Source: Phellopilus nigrolimitatus (lineage: Eukaryota; Basidiomycota; Agaricomycetes; Hymenochaetales; Hymenochaetaceae). Taken from it: a stretch of 64,000 nucleotides of DNA. The notes beneath the pieces were generated by a model. It was not told where the DNA came from. It made no database searches and saw only the letters and a list, made by a program, of their open reading frames with translations. This document shows positions 11,054-23,087 of this stretch, in pieces. The DNA is taken from the NCBI GenBank assembly GCA_021029095.1, contig JAJOHG010000018.1, forward strand, positions 372,001 to 436,000, read 5' to 3'. Position 1 is the first letter of the stretch, and each line of letters opens with the position of its first letter. The translations under genes were made by a program, and so were the position numbers.

Positions 11054-13982
11054 ATGAGTGCCATCGCGCACATTTCCCGTCCCACGTCGGGCATCGCTCC
11101 CATCGAGCTCAGCAACATCGAAGACGATGACGAGCAAGACCGCGGCGCAGCGATAGGTCTCTAATCCCGCTTTATTACTCTGTCGTAATAGGGGACGGGT
11201 GCTGATTCGTGAGCAGGCGTCGCGCTCTCGTGCGACGATATGTCTGGCGCCGGCGACGAGCTCAGGCTCTACAGCTTCTACAAGACACAGCACAAGGCTA
11301 TCGACCTCGTCCGCGCGACCGTGATCAAACCCGCCACCATTTCTGCGGCAGCGGCAGTCGCCCTTGGAGGCACCGTGCGCGCAACGTTCAGCAGTCCTGT
11401 CATGAGCAGACGGCATGCGCACATTGCATTCTCTGAGAATGGCTTGGTGAGTCCTGCTTTCTCGTCGTGATCGCAGTCAGGCGCTCACTCACTTATCATC
11501 GATGTCTCGCCACATCCTGATGCCGAATATACTGCTCTAGATAACCATTTCGGACACTGGCTCTCTCCATGGGACGTACATCCAGACGTCCTCCGGCACC
11601 CTTGCCAAGCTCACACCGCACAGGCCGTACGTGCTGCACAGCGGCAATGTCGTGCTTCTTGGCAAGTCCGTGTACAGGGACGATAGAGTGCGTATATGCA
11701 CCTTCCTTTTGTTCCTTCTCTATTTTCGCACTCCTCACTAACAATCACATATCTATTCATTGCTTATCCATACTTGCCAACCACGACGTGCAGTACTGGA
11801 AGCCCGTCATTGTGCGTGTGACGATCCTGCACGCCGAGTCCGGGCTATCTGCATCGCCGGCACTCGGCCCGTCCACTCCGCCGCCCGACGCACAGCGCAC
11901 TCCGAATCGTTACGGAATGTACGTCGGTTCGGCGGGGGTTTCGTCCTTTGACGGAGACGAAGACGTGGACTCCATGTCTTTGTCCTCCGAAGACGACGAT
12001 AGCGAGGACATAAGTTCAGATTCCTCGCAGCGTCTCCCGTCGTCTTCGCCAGCTACCTCGCCCATAAACACTCTGAAACTGGGTTTAGGGCTGCCCCCTT
12101 GCACGAGTGGGAGTGGAAGTGACGCCACTAATGAGAATAACGAAGCCGTTGCCGCCAACGTCACCTCGACGACAACCGACGGGAACTTCAGCAGCTCCTC
12201 ATTACGCGCGATCCTACCCTTTCCCTTCAATTTCTCGCTTAGCAGGCTTTCGGGTTCGGGAACGGGAACAGGAACGGAGACAGAAATTGCACCGGGTCCT
12301 CTCCATCAGCTTCCTCGCCCACAGTTGCCTTTCTCGCAGTTTCCGTTGCTCCGCCCGCTTCCATCTCTACGCGACCTTGGCTTCTTTGGCGCCGCCGTAG
12401 GGCGCGGTCTCAACCGGAGCTTCAGTCACAGTCAGAATGACGATGCAAACACAGATGCATATATTGGCACGCGTAAGGTTGAGAACGAAAGCGGGAACGC
12501 CGAGCAGAAGTTGAATGAGAATGAGAACGAAGTTCAGAATGAGCCCCACTCGGCGTATCCCTTCTCACCCGTCTCGGAGTCAGATCTTGCGCACCATCCG
12601 TACGCGTATGCATCTCCCCCGTCGTTCCCAGAAAACCAGCTCGGGCTTGCCGACGCGGAGCTGCGCTTCGTTGATGATGGCGAGGACGACCACGATGAAG
12701 ACGTGCTCGGATATGACGGTCGTAATTACAAGCGTGAAGGTTCGTCCGCGTCCTGCGACGTCGACCATGATGAGCACGAATATGAAAGCAGCAATGAAGA
12801 CGCTGCGGTCGCCGTGGTCAGCCTTAAGCTCAAGCAACACAGGAACGTGCGCGGTCGTTCCAGTATCATTCGTACTGAGGACATCGACGACGCCGAGGAG
12901 GCGCCGATGGAAATCTCCCCGAGCCCTAGCCGCGATGCGAGCCCAAGTCCCCGCGCACAGCATGCACGCGTCGTGATTGATGTCGACGAGATAGACAGTC
13001 AAGAAGATGAGGAACTGGCGCGCCCAGCCATGGTAGGCGCATGGCCATCCGAGCCCGAGCCCGAGCGTTCTCTCGGAAGATCGAGATCCGGGGAGCGTTG
13101 GCCCTCGCGCATACAGGAAAGCATTTCGCGGCATAATGCGCGTATGTTGGACTTCTTGAAGGCGCAGCAGAGCACGTCTGCATCTTCTTCCGCTCCTGGC
13201 ATCGCCTCTACGTCAATGCTGCTTCCTGCCTCCGCGGCTGCACATAATGCCGTCGACTTTGATGAGTTGCATGCCGTGTTGGACGATGGCGCGCGGGAGG
13301 AGCTGCAAGGCATGCGAGAAGGTTAGTGGCTCTTTTGTCCATTTCCAATCCCATTTCTATTCAAGTCTTTTCTATCCGTCAATTTCTTTATTCTATGGAA
13401 AGAGTATGCGTTGCAGATGAAGCTGATACATAGCCTTCTTTCTTCTTTAATATTCATCGCCGTCGAAATATCCGCCCTCTTACTAATACTGCGTTTTACA
13501 CAGAGATGCGCCGTCTCTCGGCTCTTATGGAAGACGTCATCTCAAAGATCGACACGCACACACCAGGATCCAAGCCTCAGCCACATGCCGAGTCGGAGCA
13601 CATTGAGCAGGCCGTCCAAACTAACGAGATAGTTGGTAATGATACTGAAGATAGGCCTGAGTCCGAGGAGCCCTTATCACGGAAACGTAAGCGCGACGAC
13701 GAGGAAGACAACAACGAAGAGGCACGCGACCGTCATTTCCTCCTGGCAGAAAAGGCTATTGCTGAGGTTGATGCGGAGGACGACCGTGTCGTCACTACCG
13801 AGTCCCTTCCCATCCCTGTAACAGAGTCGCAGTCAGAGTCGAGTTTACAGGTTCGCCCTGCGAAACGTATACGCCTTGACGCGGGTGGTACTAGCGCTGT
13901 CGCGCGGAATGTCGCTGCTGCTGCGGGGTACACGACTCTCGGTGCGGCTCTCACGTGGGCGACGCTCGCGTATGCTCTGTAG
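11054..13982 (+). CDS. FHA-domain protein with C-terminal transmembrane tail
   Basis: Five exons (11054-11156, 11217-11446, 11541-11687, 11794-13321, 13504-13982) total 2487 nt, giving 828 residues in frame. The N-terminal FHA domain, a phosphothreonine-binding fold, spans about residues 45-160. It has the family core: SSPVMSRRHAHI, ISDTGSLHGTYIQ and LHSGNVVLLG. A long low-complexity, acidic and Ser-rich region follows. Near the C-terminus are a helical stretch (REEMRRLSALMEDVISKI), a basic KRKRDD cluster and a final hydrophobic run, YTTLGAALTWATLAYAL. This arrangement, FHA plus a membrane tail, resembles SLMAP/Far9-type STRIPAK subunits, but the long coiled coil of that family is not evident, so the equivalence is only a suggestion. 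An upstream in-frame ATG at 10964 is an alternative start. Confidence 0.88.
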
Positions 13983-14547
13983 CATATTATGGTTTATGCG
14001 TACAGGACCAGAGCGTTCTCATATCCTCGCGGGCAAGGTTTTCTTTTGTTCACTTCTTATTTCTTTCCTTTTCTTATGGCAGATCGATATAAATTTCTCG
14101 GACAGTATTAAGCGTGTAAACCAGCTCCAGATCTACTGGCGCTCAAAGTGTAATATTATTGGCCTCTGGGCTATACATTTATAGTGTGCGACTGTTGTAA
14201 GAAGTTTCCAACTTCACAAACGTGTTTGATTACTTGTACAGATGTATATGTTGAGTGCAATACTTGTGTTACTTGTATGCATGTCGGACCTTGTGGGAAG
14301 AAGCCTTTGAGTTTTGAAACTCTGCTCTTTCATTTTTTCCGAAATCACTCTGTCAGCGATAACCGCTGCGCCTGCGATCCAAAGGCGGTGGTGATTGGGC
14401 TGCCTGCCGTCCTAGAGTTTTTCGTCGGACTAACTCCGCTGCAGCAGCCATCACAAGCTTTTGTCGCTGAAGTTCAGTAATTCCAAAAGTCCGGGGAGCC
14501 GGATTGTACACCATGCGACTTTGTCTGTCTGGATCTGTCGTGATCCA
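13983..14547. other. Intergenic between convergent genes
   Basis: 565 bp between the FHA gene and the convergent kinase gene. AT-rich, with 3' UTR character. A 98-codon open frame at 14184 (+) starts at a non-ATG codon and resembles nothing known. Confidence 0.4.
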
Positions 14548-16130
14548 CTATAAAACCAATTTAAAATAAACATCTGAATATATTAGATCGACGATCCATA
14601 CCGTATGTTTTAATGCCTCAGCTGCTGAAAAACGTCGTTGTGAATTAGTTTCATGGATTGAAAGACACTCTTTAACAAAATTCAGAGCTATGGAAAGTGA
14701 TAAGTGGATAAGACAAGAGTGGCTCTTTTGGAATACGATTTCCTCGTCTGTTATGCCATACTGGGCTTGTGTAGTCTATGTTCAGATTTAAAATATCCGA
14801 TATATTTCGCTTCCGGATAACCGGGTGGATGCTGGAATCAGTAGGCTTGAATGGATGCTTCCCCACGAATAGCTCATAAGTCATTTTATTATTATTGAAA
14901 AGCACAGATGAGATATTAGACATTTGGTACCATATGAGCACATACCCAATAGCCCAGCAGTCGACTCTCGTACTCTGAAGTTGACCCAGGATGGTTTCTG
15001 GCGCCATATACCCAGCTGTTCCTATATTCGCTATATTCGAGCCTGGCGTGAAATCGACTTTGGCACTATTGTCCATCCAAGTTTAAATCACTAAGTCGGC
15101 ATGTGCACAAGATATGGCACTTACGGACCAAAATCGATTATCCTCAATGAATTCTCAGAACGATCCTGGTACATTATATTTTCAAGTCTGTTTAAAACAC
15201 ACCACTCATTAGTTATGAAGTCAAGAAGTATGTAAAATAAGACCAGCACTTCAAGTCTCTATGGCAGATGTTCATGGCATGAAGATGTGACACTCCGGCC
15301 AATATCTGTCTAAAACTCAGTCAGTAGATTGCACCGTGCAGTATGCTTCGAGATTGCTATGTGTTCCAGTACCTTATCGTTTTCACAGCTGCGCATTCAG
15401 AATAGCGACCTCTGTCAAGATACCGGTCATATAAACTTCCACCCAAGAGAAGTGTTGTTGCAATTAGAAATGCGTCGGGCAGTTCGGTTTCGCAATGAAA
15501 GTGCAGCTGATTATTGAATCAATGGTGCAAATATGAAGCACAACATCAATTACTGAAGCAAAGACCATGTGAATGATTCTGTATACTTACGAGGTGAAGA
15601 GATTCTGGATCGCCCCTGGCATAATCTCGTATCTTCTTCAGTGCTGTGACCTCTGTCATAATGGATTTTCTGGTCTTCTCACTCATGACATAATTTTGGG
15701 TGCTATCTTTCTTCAGGACCACCTTCACAGCGACAGGATATGACTCTCCTGGTCTAGGCTCCCAATCACAATCCTTTTTTTGTTTTGTTTGGAAGAAGGT
15801 GGTTGTGAGTTTAACTCCAATAATTACATTGCAGAAGTTCTGATTTACATACCCAGACCTGTCCAAAATTGCCCTTTCCGAGAATCTCTTATAATAAAAG
15901 ACCCCGTTTATGGTGGAGCTGAAACTTGCGTATTTGTGTGGAACATATCCTTGAGTTCCACGTCCCAGAGGAGTTGGTTGTTTACTTCCCATGTAGATTC
16001 TGATTTTTCTAGTCTCCAATTAGACAGTGAGTGTAGGTTTATGTTCGACTACTTACTTCTGCGATTTATTTATACTCTCCAATCTGTACTTTGCCCACCG
16101 CAAGTTGAACTTGACAACTAAACGCTGCAT
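14548..16130 (-). CDS. Serine/threonine protein kinase (CAMK-like)
   Basis: The kinase motifs are recovered only after splicing. The Gly-rich loop ILGKGNFGQVW follows a 98-nt intron ending near 15888. The VAIK-type lysine is in PVAVKVV. The catalytic loop CHRDLKLENIM is split by a 61-nt intron. IIDFG is joined to PAKVDF across intron 15066-15124, replacing the common DFGLAK with DFGPAK. The activation segment ends GTAGYMAPE, and FSAAEALKH sits in the final helix. The stop is TAG at 14548-14550. The stretch between DCWAIGY and LFVGKHPF reads through an in-frame insertion, or an intron I could not place cleanly. An ATG at 16130 leads in frame into the kinase domain, but the N-terminus may extend further upstream. 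Loop and C-lobe features resemble the CAMK/CHK2 group. The substrate is unknown. Confidence 0.82.
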
Positions 16131-16922
16131 TGAGACCTGGCAATGTACAGTAAACTTAAGGAGGGTCTTTGCATACAGCATATCACGTTGATATGGGGAT
16201 AGCAGCACACCTTTGTGTAGGTTGCAAGTAAAACTGATATTGCAACAGGCCATTGCGAGCATGGTATGCACTTTGAAAGTCAACATACGGTCACATGGGT
16301 ACCGGGCCCATATGGGACAATTGATTAGAGTTGTCGCCGAATTCTGTGACCCCCTTTGCAAAATCTGACTGGGGAGATGGGCTCCGAGTTGTTCTGTCAC
16401 AACGATATGTCTCTTGAATGCTTTTCGACAATAAATTTTGCTGTTCGATCCATTTCGCGTCGTCGTCGTGATTCCTGTTGTCGAGTACTGGTCAAAAAAC
16501 ATTACTGTCAGCGTAGCATCTTTGGCTGACGTTACGTAAGTCTCCTCGTTCTACATTTCTGATATGTAATAACTTTGGTTATACCGCACGCTTCGGGTTC
16601 TCCTTTGCGATTTTACATCGTTTCTACCTTTGTAGATCAATGAAGTTCGTTTTCATAAGCCTTATAGCGCTCTAGCACATCCTCAGTTTACAAATATCTT
16701 TCGTATTTCTACAATCCTGAAAGAAAAAAAAAAGAACCAGGCTTACGTCGGGACGCGAGGACCAATATTCCTATGATGAGTTGAAGACAGATGTACAGCA
16801 TAAATAGGTGTAATGTTATGGTAGTCGTAACCGGTCATTATTGCAAAATGCCGCAGCACCATTGAAACGTCTTCCTTCTTGCGGTCGCAGTCGCCGATAT
16901 GCGCATTCAAAGTTGCAGTCGG
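16131..16922. other. Kinase 5' side and SAC3 3' side, unresolved
   Basis: The part to about 16500 is open in stretches on the minus strand and could hold one or more upstream exons of the kinase, but no reading joins convincingly. From there to the SAC3 stop the sequence is AT-rich with nothing recognised. Confidence 0.4.
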
Positions 16923-19900
16923 CTAATTTGCAACCGGACTTTTCCCACCATGCGTTTTGAGCACATCACGAGCGAGAGCGCGTAGCATTGCAACCGTTAC
17001 AAGGGATGTGGAAGAATCGGCCGCAGACGGCGTGGCGCTGGGTGTCGGCGAGGATGGTTCACTTGGTTCTGTCGCCGGCACTTCCTTTGACGGCGGGACG
17101 CGCGTGTACTTTGCGCCGTTTATCGGCGTGGAAGGGACCGGGCTGATAAACAAACTTAGGTCACGATAGACAATGATGACATGATGTAAACGCACCTTGC
17201 AGTCTGTGAGACGGATTCATTTACATCGGTAACTTGTGGTGGAAACCCATCTGAATTGCGCCTCAAAGACAAGCGGGGGAGCGTCTTGATCGTAACGCGC
17301 AAGCGCAGTTGTGACTCCTCCAAAATTTTATCGAAGTCAGACACCGCACGTTCCAGGCCCACTTTCGTGATCGCACGTTGTAGCATAGATCCGGAAGTAG
17401 ATTGCTCGACGTGGAGAACAGCAAGATCTAGTAGATGATCAAAGAAAGCATGGGCCTCGAAATCTGCGGTTGGATACATCCATTAGTAGAAGAATGCAAG
17501 AACATAACAAGGAACAGACCTTTGTTGAAATCAGCCGAGCTGTAACTACTAGTGAGATAGTTTGCGTCGAACATCGGAGACCTCAACCAATCACGAACAG
17601 ACTGAGAAACGGATCTTATAGAGAATTATAGAACCACAAGATCTTAGAAAGGAGTAATACATACCGCTCATCATGGTGTCTTCCAAAAGGGAGCTGAGGA
17701 AACGGTGTCACTTGTGAAGAGCTTGGGCTCCATGTGGCCATAACAATCTTCATCATAGCGTTCAAATTCTCGACGAAATATTCCAAGACGTGGCTGAACA
17801 TTGCCCAGTTAACTACACGTAAGAGTTGATTTGAGTCCGTGATGTTCTTGTATCTGAGCAATCTACAAAACTCACAGATGTCGTCAGAAGCACAGGCATC
17901 CAACCAAACAAACGCGGCTTCTCTCCAAGGCGAAATAAGATATTCGAATACATCTGGACACGATTGATGAGAACGTTCATCGACGCTTGACGGATAAAGA
18001 GCCTACTTTTAAGGGTCAGTCGCTCGACGAGCTCGCCTCGGAGATCGACACTGAGTTTTGTCAAACAGTTTACGAAAGATTGATCGAGGTCGAGATCGTT
18101 GGATGAGATTAAAGTCGTAGTATCGCGAACAATTGTTTCTGAAATATATGAGGCGACCTTCAAAATGTTCAGAGAAGAGCAAGCAAGCACGCTCGAGAGT
18201 AATTGTGAGACGGACCATTTCTGAGATATCAGGAACTATATCGTTGGCCAGCTTTGAATCCCAATTTACGAACAATATGGCTGGGGAGTAATGTCGCCGA
18301 TCTGGTAACATGGCGATTATATCCCTTAATCTTGCGCAATCATCAAGAATGCGATATTTTCTGCAACGTATTGAATGGCAGTTCAAAATTACCAGAGATG
18401 TAGACAGACCTTTCAAATTCATCCTTAACTCCCTCGAGTGGCGTACACTCAAAGACAATCAATCCTGGGAATCCTTCCAGAGATGGATTCGCGGATATTG
18501 GAATAGAGAAAATTGCTTCCGATTCCCAATTTCCCGAGTTTGGCACATCAAATTTCTCCTGAAGCCAAATAGCTGTCCGGTCATTGTCCGGATTCATGCA
18601 CAGCCATGTTGTCCAATTCGGAGGAACATGTCTGTGTCCCTGCCGTTTTTGAAGATCCGTCTGAATAGCTTTGACGAACGACCCCTTGGCCCATATGCGC
18701 TCGTTTTCCTTCTTGTTCTACAAATCGTTTATGAGAAAGGACCATATCGTTAAATGTGTAGGCCAGACCTGAGCGAGTCTTTCAGCAAGTTCCTCATCTG
18801 TTCGGGTCGCTGTACCATGCGATACTCTGCACTTGAGCCGACGTCGTGCACGTCCTGGCTCATCTGCTGTATCATAGACCTCTCTTTGTCTTTTGGAAGA
18901 TGACGATGACTGAGAGAGGTTGCCGCTGGCACTCTCGTGCAGCTTTTTCTTGTAGGCGTCGCTTCTTTGACATGCCTCTTTCCAGGCTCTCGCGTTTATT
19001 GCTCTTTGTTTCCATTTAAGAAATAAGCGAAAAACCAAGCGTTTCCAGACAAACTCTTTCGCGTCGCTTTGTAGTTCTGCCTCGGTCTTCTCTTTTCCTA
19101 TTGCAGCAGACGAGAGTAAGGAGCCCTTCGTATTCGTAGAGCGCACTCCCCCTAATGGCGAAGGAAATGAAGACGATGGCTGCCTATGCAACAGAGCGCT
19201 GTTTTGCTCCGGTGTGCCGAACGACGAAATGGGGGTCGGAGACGGATATGTGTCTGCCAAGCTCGTCGTTGTCGTCGATGTGCTCACACGAGGCTTAGAG
19301 AAATCATAAGCTGTAAGAGGAGTCGACGGCCCAACTGGAGATGCCGTATCAGGGAACGTGGCAGTAGGTGTGCCAGGTAGCGAGATAGGAGCTTTACGGT
19401 TTAATGGGGGAGGTCCAACAGGGGAGTCGATAGCGAATGCCTTTCGGGATTGCCCGGATGACTTCAAAGTGACCCCAGTATTTATAGAGAGAGTAGAACC
19501 GTTTACCGCTTTCTCCGGCGAGTGAAGAGGAAAGGAAGAACCAGAAGGAGTTAAAAATGAACGGCGATTAGGATCCACGATGTTTTGGAGTAATGTGTCA
19601 GTTCGGAGAGGTGTGAGACTAGCCCTAGGGCCAGCGGGCGAGATAGAAGTTCGTGAAGGTTGATCTGTACTAGGCGCGAAGCCTAGGGCGGAGGAATTGA
19701 GCGCCGGGGCGCTTTCAGAAGAAGCGAACGGGGGAGGAGCATGAGGTGTTTTTACAGCTTCTGATATAGGAACACGATCTTCTTCTCCTTCCGAGCCAAG
19801 CGGTGGTGCATTCCCAAGTGAACCGAACGAGCCCTTCATTGATTTGAAGCCGTTGGAAATGGCAGGTTGCGTGGTAGACGGCGCTGGCTGTGTAGTTGGC

Positions 19901-22077
19901 TCCCCGGTTGCGGCTGTCGAGAACAGTTTATTAGTAGAGGGTGCACCGAAGACAGGACCTCCAAAAACGTTCTTGCTCGTGCCAAAAACAGATAGTGCGG
20001 TCCCAAATATAGATGTAGAAGGCGTTGTTGCTGAGCTAGTAAGCTTGCCCAAACCCGACTCCCTAGGAGTAGCAAAAGCCGATTGGGTCGTTGGTCCTCC
20101 AAAGGGAGATGTAGAAGTGGAACCTATTAAATAAGTGTCAATATACACACATTCGGATAACAAGTTGAAGAGTACCAGGAGCGGAAGATGAGTGTGAAAT
20201 TGCGTCCTTTGGAGGCGTAGGTGCTACTCCGAAATTGTCAGTGAGCCATTGAGTAGCCCCTCGTTTGAGAGGCGAAGCGAGTGTTGAATCCATGTGCTGG
20301 TCTTCCGATGCCCCTTCATCCACTTCTTCCGCATATTCAACATCGTCTACAAATGCCCCAAGCTCATCTTCTCCGCTCTCCCCTTCTTCATTTTGTGTAA
20401 AGTCGCCCATGGCTGCATCTGAATCGTTGAGCTCAACCTCGCTGCCCAGACCGCCCTCGACCTCCGAGTTGCCGTCAATGATGTCTTGTATTGTCAGGGG
20501 ACCTTTGATGCTCTCCATATCATCGATCGTGTCCTTTCCAAAAATATGCTCCAGAAAGCATGCGATGAGGTAAATCATAATGATGTTACGTCGCTCGCGT
20601 AGGACGCCAGCTAACTCGGCGAACGTCTGCATCGCAGCAGCGCTGACCTTCATCTTGGACGTTTTTGTAATTGGGCTGCTCGCAGCTTGCACTTCGGAGC
20701 GAAATCGTGTGATAAGTTGAAAGGCAGGATCAGATGCGATATGTATAGGTGCTTTGTCGTTTCTTTCATGCTGGTCGCGAATGAGTCCAAGACGGTGATA
20801 AATGCGCATCTCTAGCTCATGCGGTGATTGATACTTCCCTCGCTGGTCATCGTAAAACTCTTTGAGAGATAAGAGAGCTTCTCGCTATCAGACTTGTAGA
20901 TGGAATTGCGACACAATTGAAGAGCTTACAGTTCATGAGTTGCTGGATTTCGAGCGATCGGTCAAACGTTTTCAAGCCATACATCAAGTGAAGAGAAAGG
21001 ATGTGGAAACGCGTGCAACGTTCGTGGCATTCCATTGCAATTGGACCTGTATCCTGTTGAATGGTGAAGTCGTTGCGTACTGCTCGCGACCGGTCGCGAA
21101 CAAAGGCCTGGGTTTCTGCAAACCCTCCACGCGTGATGAGGTCGTGAAAGAGGTAGTTGAGCGTATTCTTCAGAATTAAGCGTGAGCGAAAGCTTTCCAG
21201 AAGTACACAAGGACGGAGGGGTCAAGAAGTCACACACTTTGAGAACAAGAGGAGGTCGCAGATCAGAAGGAATGATTTTGTCACCCTGACCGCGCTCGTA
21301 AATCTTCACAGCATGAGCATGATCCACCTTCTTAGTCGGTTTCCCATCAGGTCCCATGAGCTACAATCGGCAGTATGTTAAAGAATCAGTGCAGCAGAGA
21401 TAAAAAAACATTTCCAGCAAAACGATGCACGCACACATTCCCATTTATCCAAGTTGTTTTCCCTCTCGCGGCGGTAGCGCTCAAACTCTGGACACATATC
21501 TTGGCAAGTGCCGACGATGGTAATAGCTTCATCCAATCTTTTGGGCTTAGTTGGGTCATCCATCTTGCCTTCGCGGATTGCGCGCGCGCGCTCGATTTCA
21601 CGAGTTTTGACAAGCTAATTGTTAATGATTGGTGCCAGCGGCTAATTAGAGAACGAGAAAGAGAAGCGGAAAAATATCTGGATTTAGATAAGATGAATGA
21701 CGCACCTCTTCCCATGTTTTAGTCCCAACATTCGACGGAGACGCAACTGGAACTGAAGAGGCGAAACGTACGGAAAAGGGCGCTGTGTCAGCCTCAGGCT
21801 CATCTTCGTCCTCCGTCACGTTTGTTGAGGGTACATTGCTGTGACCGCCGCGTCCATTTACCGTATGTGCTCCGCGTGCATGACTTCTGGGCACACCTCC
21901 ACCCCGGCCGCGCTCCCACTTCGCCTCCGACGGTGCAGACGACGAGCTCTGACCGCTAACCCAAGTTTTGTTCTTCGAGTGTACATGGGAGGTGCCCCCG
22001 CGCCCACCAGACCCACGAAGGAATTGTCGCGCTCTATGGGGAGTGGGATTCTGTAGCTGCGTCGACGCGTCGCTCAT
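16923..22077 (-). CDS. SAC3: SAC3/GANP-type mRNA export factor
   Basis: A large nuclear-pore-associated scaffold of the TREX-2 type that couples transcription to mRNA export. The N-terminal exon starts [10 protein letters not shown] (ATG 22077) and is Gly/Arg-rich. Spliced onto it is the SAC3 domain entry [21 protein letters not shown]. The central SAC3/GANP helices follow: [38 protein letters not shown], then [20 protein letters not shown] long Ser/Thr/Pro-rich exon (about 18790-20130) with FG-like repeats ([16 protein letters not shown]) comes next. It ends in the Cdc31-binding-like helix [24 protein letters not shown]. Several more exons to the TAG at 16923 form the C-terminal part. It is distinguished from eIF3m/PCI proteins by the CQDMCPE motif and the length. 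Exon borders after about 18700 are approximate. Confidence 0.9.
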
Positions 22078-23087
22078 AGTTGTTGTAGAGGTGCGCGACG
22101 CGGTGGCCTGTCGCGGTTTGTGAACAAGACCGAAGTGACGGCTACTCAATCTTACGTCAAGCAAAATAGTTCCCACGACCCTATGTGGCTATACATAGCT
22201 TCTGTATACGTAAGCACCCTTATACAAGTCTTTACTCACATATTTTAAGCTTGTCATATACACATACATATGTAAGTATTGCAAGAAGACAAAAGAAACG
22301 TATTCGACTTGTACGAAGGTTTTTAGGGAGCTAATATGAATTGATTGAGCAAGTGATAAATCAGCGTGTGCGAAAAAGTAACAAACTTCAAAATATCCTT
22401 GGAAGAAAATGAAAGTGAGCTTAATCTTATGCACTAAGGAAACCCTCTCAGTCTGGGAAGTCGTTGCTCTATTGTAAAACAATATACTATCGCTAAAAGT
22501 AAGTTGCCGATGCCAGAAAGGGGTCAATCCTCCACCTAAAACTATTTCGCCGTCACAGCACCACAAACAAGCCCAGAGTCATTGTAACATTGAGTAAGTG
22601 GGTATTCTTAGAGGCGTAGAACCGTCTCGACTTCATCGGTGCCTTCGTAATATTAATCTCCGAGTCTTACAAGCTTAAAATCCACATGAAGAAGTGCTTG
22701 TAGTGGCCAAACGGATTCATATTGCTCATAAGAGCAGTACTCTTCCTGTGTATTCTTAACCTTCGAGCATGGAGCTTCCAACGTATCTTGTCAACCTTGA
22801 GATCGAAAAGCTGTGGTACCGATCGACCGATCGACGCCAAAGTCAAGCATTGTCGTGCTTCCCTATCCATCCATATGTATCAGTGTAAAATATGTAGTCT
22901 TGTCTCTACTAGGGCTATAACTCGTAAGTACGGGAGAAAGGGACGTTTACCTATAAATCAAGGAAAAGGGTGCACTCGGGATCTAACCTCGTGTGAAATG
23001 CATTAATACACGTAGAAAGCTATTGCAAGAACCTAAAATAGAAAAGAAAATCGCGCACATGGCGCTCTACACCACATTCTCGCAGGG
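22078..23087. other. Intergenic between SAC3 and the zf-4CXXC_R1 gene
   Basis: About 1 kb, AT-rich around 22180-22560. Open frames such as 22189-22566 (-) match nothing known. It serves as the SAC3 promoter and the 3' flank of the next gene. Confidence 0.45.
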
